Position numbers and translations under genes: made by a program
Part shown: positions 7,826-12,203 of the stretch, one piece after another
How positions within the stretch are numbered: the first letter of the stretch is position 1
Layout of the letters: each line of letters opens with the position of its first letter
The notes under the pieces: model-generated
Database searches by the model: none
What the model was told of the DNA's origin: nothing
What the model saw: only the letters and a program-made list of their open reading frames with translations
Source: Bacteroidales bacterium UBA4866
GTDB taxonomy: Bacteria; Bacteroidota; Bacteroidia; Bacteroidales; P3
Direction of reading: 5' to 3'
Assembly (NCBI GenBank): GCA_002399565.1
Contig: DHDW01000029.1
Coordinates: 72,979-85,181, forward strand
Length of the DNA: 12,203 nucleotides

Positions 7826-8347
7826 CTATTTTTTATTCATGATAAATTTATAATTTCCTTTATTGTAAGCATTATTATATTGATTAATATTATATTCATT
7901 TTCATTTGGTAACCTATTATAATTAGGTGTATTTGGTAAAGAATATTTTTCAAAGTTTAAATTATGATTCATATTAAATTTGTTATTATTTATCATGGTG
8001 TTTCCAGAAAACATATCTCCTCTTACAAATGCCTTTTTTTCTAGTTCTTTAGACATACTGCTACTTGTTTGTATGCCATCTGTTAATATAAATCCAAATT
8101 CTTGATTATAAAACTGAAATGCATGTTTTAACTCGTGTGCAATGGTAGATAAGAAAAATGCCGGATTTTCTGCTTTTGATGCTAAATCAATATTAATTAA
8201 ATTCATACCATTACTATTCCCTCCGTAACTAACTTTTCCGTTAACATCTTTTCCTAAGCCTTCAACACCACTTTTTATTGTATATAAATTATTTTTATCA
8301 TTTCTTAATGATGAAATTTCATTTAATACATTATTATACTCATTCAA
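7826..8347 (-). CDS. Orphan HExxH metallopeptidase-like domain, 5'-truncated (toxin C-terminus-like)
   Basis: This is a 173-codon frame with a zinc-peptidase signature: STIAHELKHAFQFY, with HELKH at residues 71-75 counted from the TTG at 8347. A Glu-rich segment about 27 residues on (SKELEKKAFVRG, E101/E103) could supply the third zinc ligand. The C-terminal third is Asn-rich and low complexity. There is no ATG near the start. Upstream of the TTG the frame stays open into the REP palindrome at 8367-8395 and meets a stop there (8393-8395), so the original 5' part appears to have been cut off by the REP element. HExxH domains of this kind occur as variable C-termini of RHS and other polymorphic toxins in Bacteroidota; that assignment is inference. 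It is followed 5 bp later by the secreted protein. It may be an unexpressed remnant; if translated, it starts at TTG or at an internal Met. Confidence 0.6.
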   Translation of the reverse strand: MNEYNNVLNEISSLRNDKNNLYTIKSGVEGLGKDVNGKVSYGGNSNGMNLINIDLASKAENPAFFLSTIAHELKHAFQFYNQEFGFILTDGIQTSSSMSKELEKKAFVRGDMFSGNTMINNNKFNMNHNLNFEKYSLPNTPNYNRLPNENEYNINQYNNAYNKGNYKFIMNKK

Positions 8348-8366
8348 TTGATTTTGTAAATTATTC

Positions 8367-8666
8367 CGTCGTGCGGGATTTGCAATCCCGCACTATATTA
8401 TTATAAGGATTTGTAATCCGATACTTATTCATACATATTATTTTATTACTTCAACCTCCAATATCCCTTTTCCTCCTGCATAATCTACCCCTGAACTATA
8501 TTTATATTCTTCTGGCAAATATACAAATTCTTCTTTAACAGGGTTATTATTAATGTAATTTCTGTGGAAGATTATTTATCTTACGGATTTCTTATCGGTT
8601 TACCGCTTTCCCAAAGCAAGAAATCCTTATAAAAACATAGTGCGGGATTGCAAATCCCGCACGACG
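8367..8666. mobile_element. Inverted pair of REP palindromes enclosing transposase debris
   Basis: Two 29-bp sequences, 8367-8395 and 8638-8666, are exact reverse complements of each other, and each is itself a palindrome (GTGCGGGATT ... AATCCCGCAC). Similarity continues inward for about 20 more bases on each side (CACTAT, then TTATAAGGATTT). A third, decayed REP core (GGATTTGTAATCC) lies at 8407-8419. The pair encloses the remnant of a REP-associated transposase, giving the layout expected of a REP-RAYT unit. Confidence 0.85.
8438..8620 (-). pseudogene. Remnant of a REP-associated (Y1/RAYT-type) transposase, C-terminus
   Basis: A 45-codon frame (8438-8575) reads YINNNPVKEEFVYLPEEYKY followed by SSGVDYAGGKGILEV and a stop. 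This is the characteristic C-terminal end of RAYT proteins (YIHNNPV ... PE.Y.YSSA..YAG..G.L.V), the single-strand transposases associated with REP palindromes. Upstream, other frames continue with LLWESGKPIRNP, then a stop, DK, a stop, SSTEI, so the gene carries at least two stops and a frameshift. Relative to the second copy at 10216-10299 a 4-base deletion explains the shift. The N-terminal part, including the HUH motif and catalytic Tyr, is missing, so the element is dead. Confidence 0.75.
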
Positions 8667-8691
8667 AAATTTCTTTATCTATTTTTGAGTA

Positions 8692-10197
8692 TTAACCACA
8701 ATAGTAGAATTGTTTTACAAGTGAATGGATTATTTCTGGATTTTTTTCCATCTCATTACGAAGATTTTTATCATCAAATCTTCTTAAATCTTTTATAAGT
8801 CCATCAATTAATTCTTTGCTGAATACTCCATGAGCTTGATAAATATCTCTCATACTGTCTATGCTTTGTGCAGACTCCCAGCATGAGGTAGGAAGTGAAT
8901 CTAAAGTTGTTGTCTTATCGGCATTTTCATCTTTATGAATATTGAAAGAAACATATGTCTGTTCTGCAAATTCCAGTGCATTTTCCATTTCAAATCCATA
9001 TCTTGCTGCAACAACTAATCCTGCCATCAATAAATATACATTTGCAGATGCATCTGGACAACGAAATTCAACTGTCTGCTTTTCTTCAAATGTCTTTTTA
9101 CTTACCTCTTCCAAAGGATTGGCCATAGAACACATATCTGTTTTTGCACTCCAACCCAGAGGAACTCTAACTAATGCTGAACGGTTTCTGTCTCCCCAGC
9201 ATACTGTTGTAGGTGCTTCCTGATGAGGAACTAAACGAAGATATGATGTTGGATTGGCATTTCCAACTGCAGAAAGACTTGGTGCAAGCTTCATCATTCC
9301 TGCAATAACTTTCTTTGCAACATCACTTAAACCATTTTCTCCTACATACATGTTAACTCCATCTTTTACAACTCTTGTATGTACATGCATTCCACTACCA
9401 GCTTTACCTACTGTTATTTTTGGAGAAAAAGTTACATCTAAACCATATTGTATAGCCAAAGTACGGATTACCCACTTTCCTATCATCAGTTGATCTGCAG
9501 CATCACGCACTGGAACTGGCAAAAATTCTATTTCGTTCTGTTCGTAGATTTTTCCATCCATTGTGAAATTTCCTACTTCAGAATGTCCATATTTTATTTG
9601 TCCACCGCATTGTGCAATGCAATACATTGCCTCTTGACGAAACTGTTCATATTTTGAGAATGGAGTTGATTCGTGATAACCTTTCTGGTCTGTTGCCTTA
9701 AATAAAGGTTCTTCATCTCCAATAACGTAATACTCCAATTCTCCCATTGCCCAAAACTCCATTCCTCCTGTAACTTCTTCAAATGCCTTGCATGCCTTAT
9801 AAAGAGAATGCTCTGGAGATGTTTCAAGAAAGTTTCCATCCTTGTCAAAATAAGAACAAAGGAAACATATTGTTGGCAAAGATGCAAACGGGTCAACAAA
9901 GGCTGTTGAAAAACGAGGTATTACATACAGGTCACTGCTTCCTGCTTCCATAAATGAAAACAAACTTGAACCATCTACTCTTTCTCCTGAAGTCAGCACC
10001 TGATCTAAATAAGCTTTATTTGAGATTACAAAATTTAAGGTCTTTAAACGACCATCTCCTGCAGCATATCGGAAATTTACCATTTGAATGTTGTTTTCCT
10101 CAATGTATCTGATAATATCTGCTTTTGTGAATTGTGCAGGCATTTTCTGTAAAAACTGCACAATAGGGTTTGGATTTAGTTCTATATGTTCTGACAT
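8692..10197 (-). CDS. glnA: Glutamine synthetase, type I family
   Basis: The enzyme makes glutamine from glutamate, ammonia and ATP in the cytoplasm. It has 501 residues from the ATG at 10197. An N-terminal beta-grasp domain spans about 25-115 and the catalytic domain follows. Visible active-site elements are GELEYYVI (E153, E155, metal), HSEVG (E207) and QNEIE (E222), GSGMHVH (267-273, nucleotide and substrate His), GDRNRSALVRVP (335-346, glutamate/phosphate Arg) and VEFRCPDASANVYL (E377, R379). Between E207 and E222 there are extra residues compared with typical type I enzymes. The adenylylation-loop sequence of enterobacterial GlnA is not evident. A TTG at 10224 would add nine residues, but that stretch is the tail of a transposase remnant, so the ATG is preferred. 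Close homologues acting on other amines exist in this superfamily, so the exact substrate is likely but not certain. Confidence 0.93.
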   Translation of the reverse strand: MSEHIELNPNPIVQFLQKMPAQFTKADIIRYIEENNIQMVNFRYAAGDGRLKTLNFVISNKAYLDQVLTSGERVDGSSLFSFMEAGSSDLYVIPRFSTAFVDPFASLPTICFLCSYFDKDGNFLETSPEHSLYKACKAFEEVTGGMEFWAMGELEYYVIGDEEPLFKATDQKGYHESTPFSKYEQFRQEAMYCIAQCGGQIKYGHSEVGNFTMDGKIYEQNEIEFLPVPVRDAADQLMIGKWVIRTLAIQYGLDVTFSPKITVGKAGSGMHVHTRVVKDGVNMYVGENGLSDVAKKVIAGMMKLAPSLSAVGNANPTSYLRLVPHQEAPTTVCWGDRNRSALVRVPLGWSAKTDMCSMANPLEEVSKKTFEEKQTVEFRCPDASANVYLLMAGLVVAARYGFEMENALEFAEQTYVSFNIHKDENADKTTTLDSLPTSCWESAQSIDSMRDIYQAHGVFSKELIDGLIKDLRRFDDKNLRNEMEKNPEIIHSLVKQFYYCG

Positions 10198-10215
10198 AGT
10201 TCTTCTTTTTTTATT

Positions 10216-10346
10216 GTCCGGCAAAAGTACAAATTCTTTTTTTACATGGTTATTATGAATGTAATTAATTTCTATTGAAGAAAGTTTATCTTGCGGATTT
10301 TAAATTATTATAATAACATAGTGCAAAATTTGTAATCCAGCAGGTC
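10216..10346 (-). pseudogene. Second RAYT transposase remnant plus decayed REP, joined to glutamine synthetase
   Basis: The minus-strand frame 10299 to 10216 reads NPQDKLSSIEIN, YIHNNHVKKEFV, LLPD. It is clearly related to the remnant at 8438-8620 but here it is uninterrupted. It runs in frame directly into the glutamine synthetase start and has lost the transposase end (YKYSS...YAG). Upstream, 10301-10346 matches the REP side of the first copy (TAATAACATAGTGC, TTGTAATCC) in a decayed form. The frame stops at 10300-10302 and has no ATG, so it is not a gene. Confidence 0.7.
10222..10229 (-). promoter_or_regulatory. Candidate -7 box of glutamine synthetase
   Basis: TACTTTTG on the minus strand fits TAnnTTTG exactly and would start transcription about 18 bases before the ATG at 10197. 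No good -33 TTG is seen about 19-21 bases further upstream, so the call is tentative. The box lies inside the transposase remnant (codons for V-L-L-P). Confidence 0.4.
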
Positions 10347-10375
10347 AAAAAAAGGAATAAATCCTTATTTAAATT

Positions 10376-10417
10376 GAATAAAACAAAGAGTTGTTCTTCT
10401 AACTCTTTGTTTTATTC
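10376..10417. terminator. Perfect 17-bp hairpin, terminator-like, without an adjacent gene
   Basis: GAATAAAACAAAGAGTT (10376-10392), an 8-base loop and AACTCTTTGTTTTATTC (10401-10417) form a perfect stem. It resembles a bidirectional terminator but has no U-run beyond the stem and no gene ends beside it. It may be a leftover of a lost gene or part of the neighbouring repeat element. Confidence 0.55.
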
Positions 10418-10445
10418 TCCTAAAACGAAGTTTTAATGTGCTTAT

Positions 10446-10537
10446 GGTATTTACTAAAGTGGTGCTTCGGTATATACCATAGGGTAATTGAGGTATATAC
10501 CGAAGAAGTGCTTGGGTATACACCACAGATATTTCTA
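10446..10537. repeat. Four-unit 23-bp array of GGTATATACC palindromes
   Basis: Units begin at 10446, 10469, 10492 and 10515, exactly 23 bp apart. The cores are GGTATTTACT (decayed), GGTATATACC, GGTATATACC and GGTATACACC. Several are preceded by GTGCTT (10438, 10462 and 10508), so the phase extends left of the first core. There are no unique CRISPR-like spacers. Confidence 0.85.
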
Positions 10538-10701
10538 TAAAAAGGGGAGAATTCTTAAGGTGTTTTCTTTCTCTTTAATGTGACAATAAAGAATTTGGCT
10601 GTGGCTTCCTTACTTTTGCAAAGATACAAAATTTTTCTTGTTTTGCCTACTTATTTCCCTAATATTTTTCATCTCTTTTATGGATTTATTTTCCCATAAC
10701 C

Positions 10702-10789
10702 CGTCATGCGGAATATTTTTGCATTGCAAAGCGACAAAGTCGATAACTTGCTTTGCATGCGGCAAGCCGATAAGCAATCCCGCACGACG
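10702..10789. repeat. REP-like element with the second copy of the 45-bp repeat
   Basis: CGTCATGCGGAAT (10702-10714) and ATCCCGCACGACG (10777-10789) are reverse complements at 11 of 13 bases and match the ends of the REP palindromes at 8367 and 8638. Between them lies 10718-10762, which matches 6796-6840 at 39 of 45 bases. The 45-bp sequence thus appears to be the inner part of a long REP-family element. Confidence 0.7.
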
Positions 10790-10881
10790 CAATGATAATA
10801 TAGTATAGAAGAAGATAATACTATTAGGTGTATTTTTATTGTTTACTCTGATGTAAAAAAAGAAAATAAAAATCAAAAAAC

Positions 10882-10911
10882 TTGCATATTAAATTTTATG
10901 GTGTACCTTTG
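10882..10911 (+). promoter_or_regulatory. Promoter of the RRM RNA-binding protein gene
   Basis: TTG (10882-10884), a spacer of 19 bases and TACCTTTG (10904-10911) match the Bacteroidota housekeeping promoter (-33 TTG, -7 TAnnTTTG) very well. Transcription should start near 10918, leaving a 5' leader of about 120 bases before the ATG at 11040. Confidence 0.8.
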
Positions 10912-10925
10912 CAAAGTTTTTGAGT

Positions 10926-10953
10926 AAGATAAGTCTTATAAGATAACCTATTT
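10926..10953 (+). promoter_or_regulatory. RRM leader segment complementary to the gene's own terminator
   Basis: AAGATAAGTCTT (10926-10937) is the exact 12-base reverse complement of 11383-11394 in the 3' untranslated region, which is the rising arm of the terminator. ATAACCTATTT (10943-10953) occurs again right after the stop codon (11365-11375). A regulatory role is inference only. Confidence 0.35.
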
Positions 10954-11039
10954 TTTCTCTTTGGTAATTTATTTATTCTAGTTAATCAATTCGTTCTAAA
11001 AAAGATTTCTCCCTCATTTTATTATTTAATTTATTTTAT

Positions 11040-11363
11040 ATGAACATTTTTGTTTCAAACTTAAGTTACGCTATCAATGATGATGACTTAAGACAAGCGT
11101 TTGAAGAATACGGAGAAGTTTCTTCAGCTAAAGTTATTACTGACAAATTCACAGGTCGCTCAAGAGGATTTGGTTTTGTTGAAATGTCCGATGAACACGG
11201 ACAAAAAGCAATTGAAGAACTTAACGGTGCTTCTTTTGATAAAAAAGTTATCAATGTTGCTGTAGCTCGTCCTCGTGAAGACAGAGCTGAAGGTAACCGT
11301 GGTGGCGGCGGTTTTGACAGAAACCAAAGAGGTAGAAATAATTATAATAGCAATCGTTATTAA
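11040..11363 (+). CDS. RRM-domain RNA-binding protein
   Basis: This 107-residue cytoplasmic protein has a single RNA recognition motif covering residues 1 to about 78. RNP2 is IFVSNL (3-8) and RNP1 is RGFGFVEM (42-49), both with the aromatic residues that stack on RNA bases. A flexible basic, Gly- and Asn-rich tail follows (GNRGGGGFDRNQRGRNNYN), as in the bacterial Rbp-type proteins of cyanobacteria and Bacteroidota, which bind single-stranded RNA and are thought to act in post-transcriptional control. It has its own strong promoter, a long AT-rich leader of about 120 bases and a strong terminator, so it is monocistronic. Base composition in the tail is richer in G than its surroundings because of the Gly/Arg codons. 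Which Rbp paralogue it corresponds to cannot be decided here. Confidence 0.95.
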   Translation: MNIFVSNLSYAINDDDLRQAFEEYGEVSSAKVITDKFTGRSRGFGFVEMSDEHGQKAIEELNGASFDKKVINVAVARPREDRAEGNRGGGGFDRNQRGRNNYNSNRY

Positions 11364-11379
11364 TATAACCTATTTCAGC

Positions 11380-11423
11380 AAAAAGACTTATCTTGATTTA
11401 TTTCTTGATAAGTCTTTTTTTTT
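11380..11423 (+). terminator. Intrinsic terminator of the RRM gene
   Basis: AAAAAGACTTATC (11380-11392), a 14-base loop and GATAAGTCTTTTT (11407-11419) form a perfect 13-bp stem followed by a T run to 11423 (nine T in total). It lies 17 bases after the stop codon and separates the RRM and OmpH transcripts. Confidence 0.9.
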
Positions 11424-11436
11424 ATGGATTTATTAT

Positions 11437-11444
11437 TAATTTTG
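11437..11444 (+). promoter_or_regulatory. Predicted -7 box of the OmpH-like gene
   Basis: TAATTTTG fits TAnnTTTG and would start transcription near 11451, about 22 bases before the ATG. The -33 position falls in the T run of the preceding terminator (TTT, no clear TTG), so only the -7 half is well supported. Confidence 0.5.
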
Positions 11445-11472
11445 CAGGCATATTTTATTAAACAATTATACT

Positions 11473-12203
11473 ATGAATAACGAAGAATTGGAAAACAAAG
11501 AATTTATTGAAGAAGAAGTAACTAATTTTGGGGAAGAAGAATCTTCATTGGAAGAAGAAGAATCTTTACATCAAGAAGAACCTGAAGAAAATATTCAAGA
11601 ACAAACTCAATCAATAAAGAAAAAGCATTCTCCTTGCCTTATTGCAACTGGAATTATGGCAACACTTTCTTTTATTGGAGTGCTTTTTATTTTATATCTA
11701 ACATTCTTCGGAAATGGTAATTTTAAAATGAATTCAAACTCTTCAAAGGCTTCTGCTATTGTTCAAACAGGAGATTTGAAAATAGCATATATAAACACAG
11801 ATTCAGTTTTAGCACATTATGAATATGCTAAAGATTTGGAAAAAGGATTAAAGGTTTTACAAACATCTTTAGAAACAAATTATCAAGCACAAGGCAAAAA
11901 ACTTCAAGCAGATTACGAAAACTACTTAAAAACAGGAGACAAACTAACTTTGACTGAGCAAAAGAAAAGGGAAGAAGAGTTGGGACGTCGTCAACAAGAG
12001 TTTCCAATGCTTCAACAAAAAATGATGACACAATTGCAAGAGCGTCAAATTGAAGACAACAAAAAACTTCTAAATGCAGTATATGCTTTCATTAAAGACT
12101 ATAATGCAAAGAATCAAAAATACAATGTAATTTTTAGTCGTTCCTATGTTTCCAGCCCTATTCTTTATGGAGATGAAGGATTTGATATTACAAACGAAAT
12201 AAT
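11473..12203 (+). CDS. OmpH/Skp-family periplasmic chaperone-like protein, membrane-anchored (partial)
   Basis: The first 243 codons are present and the 3' end lies beyond the window. Residues 1-50 are a strongly acidic tail (19 Glu in the first 43), then KKKH and one hydrophobic helix at about 54-79. This reads as a signal anchor with the acidic tail in the cytoplasm and the rest in the periplasm. From about residue 102 the OmpH/Skp pattern begins: KIAYINTDSVLAHYEYAKDL, then a long charged coiled coil (about 118-205; EQKKREEELGRRQQEF, MMTQLQERQIEDNKKLL) and the closing beta-strand region (YNVIFSRSYVSSPILYGDEG). Skp-type chaperones hold unfolded outer-membrane proteins during transit; a tethered form with a long acidic tail is less usual than the cleaved form. 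It is preceded by its own -7 box and the RRM terminator. Confidence 0.88.
   Translation, partial: MNNEELENKEFIEEEVTNFGEEESSLEEEESLHQEEPEENIQEQTQSIKKKHSPCLIATGIMATLSFIGVLFILYLTFFGNGNFKMNSNSSKASAIVQTGDLKIAYINTDSVLAHYEYAKDLEKGLKVLQTSLETNYQAQGKKLQADYENYLKTGDKLTLTEQKKREEELGRRQQEFPMLQQKMMTQLQERQIEDNKKLLNAVYAFIKDYNAKNQKYNVIFSRSYVSSPILYGDEGFDITNEI

Larger units (their letters stand above)
8348..8691. other. Gene-free stretch between toxin-like fragment and glutamine synthetase
   Basis: The stretch is filled by the REP inverted pair and the transposase remnant described separately. No separate terminator for glutamine synthetase is visible, but the REP palindrome at 8638-8666, about 25 bases after its stop, would form a stable hairpin in the mRNA and could serve as its 3' end. 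Confidence 0.6.
10300..11039. other. Gene-free, repeat-dense intergenic region between divergent genes
   Basis: Glutamine synthetase reads left and the RRM gene reads right from this region. It holds a decayed REP, a 17-bp-stem hairpin, the 23-bp palindrome array, an overlapping pair of opposed -7-like boxes (TACTTTTGCAAAGATA, 10611-10626), the second 45-bp repeat flanked by REP halves, the RRM promoter and a leader of about 120 bases. The 88-codon minus-strand frame at 10610-10876 runs through these repeats and is rejected as a gene. Confidence 0.7.

Noticed and set aside
8438..8620. Functional transposase
   Set aside because: Only the C-terminal tail remains, with stops and a frameshift upstream and no HUH motif or catalytic Tyr.
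9594..9899. 101-codon frame overlapping glutamine synthetase in another frame
   Set aside because: It lies wholly inside a well-supported enzyme gene on the same strand and is a shadow of its codon pattern.
10198..10224. TTG start giving glutamine synthetase nine more residues
   Set aside because: The added residues continue the transposase-remnant frame; the ATG at 10197 gives the normal family N-terminus.
10446..10537. CRISPR array
   Set aside because: The repeat core is only 10 bp, there are four units with partly repeated spacers, and no cas genes are present. The same reasoning excludes 6604-6669.
10610..10876. 88-codon minus-strand open frame
   Set aside because: It runs through the REP-like element and the second 45-bp repeat, has no recognisable domain and ends in an opposed promoter-like sequence.
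10918..11039. Riboswitch or thermosensor in the RRM leader
   Set aside because: The leader is long and AT-rich but shows no known riboswitch core or extended conserved fold; only the complementarity to the terminator is reportable.

Overview
The window looks like chromosomal DNA of a low-GC Bacteroidota, most likely a Bacteroidales species. The evidence is AT-rich coding sequence, promoter boxes of the Bacteroidota type (TAnnTTTG at -7, TTG near -33) with almost no Shine-Dalgarno sites, an S46 dipeptidyl peptidase of DPP11 type, a short RRM RNA-binding protein and an OmpH/Skp-like protein with an N-terminal membrane anchor. No rRNA, tRNA, CRISPR array or intact transposase gene was seen.

Layout. 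Positions 159-6425 (minus strand) hold a probable four-gene run: S46 peptidase (DPP11-like), pheT, a 140-residue protein made of four 25-residue repeats, and an eight-helix membrane protein of unknown function. Gaps are 36, 21 and 6 bp. Positions 6426-7106 carry no credible gene but are dense in repeats: a promoter for the peptidase, nested inverted repeats, a three-unit 22-bp array of near-palindromes, a 45-bp dispersed repeat, an 80-bp direct duplication and a strong hairpin terminator. Positions 7107-8347 (minus) hold a secreted protein preceded 5 bp upstream by an orphan HExxH metallopeptidase-like domain that has no ATG start and is cut at its 5' side by a REP palindrome. This resembles a stranded toxin C-terminus plus immunity pair.

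Positions 8367-8666 are a perfect 29-bp inverted pair of REP palindromes enclosing the decayed C-terminus of a REP-associated (Y1/RAYT-type) transposase. Glutamine synthetase follows (8692-10197, minus). Immediately upstream of it lies a second decayed copy of the same transposase tail, in frame with the synthetase and carrying a perfect -7 box. Positions 10300-11039 are again gene-free, with a 17-bp-stem hairpin, a 23-bp-period array of GGTATATACC palindromes and another copy of the 45-bp repeat. A clear promoter then drives the RRM protein (11040-11363, plus), which ends in a strong terminator. The plus-strand OmpH/Skp-like gene starts at 11473 and runs off the window.

How it fits together. 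The housekeeping genes (pheT, glutamine synthetase, RRM protein, OmpH) are ordinary. The interest lies between them. The two gene-poor stretches share an order of parts (long hairpin, then short palindromes repeated at 22-23 bp, then the 45-bp REP-associated repeat), suggesting a recurrent composite intergenic element. REP/RAYT debris has cut into a toxin-like gene and may have supplied the upstream region of glutamine synthetase.
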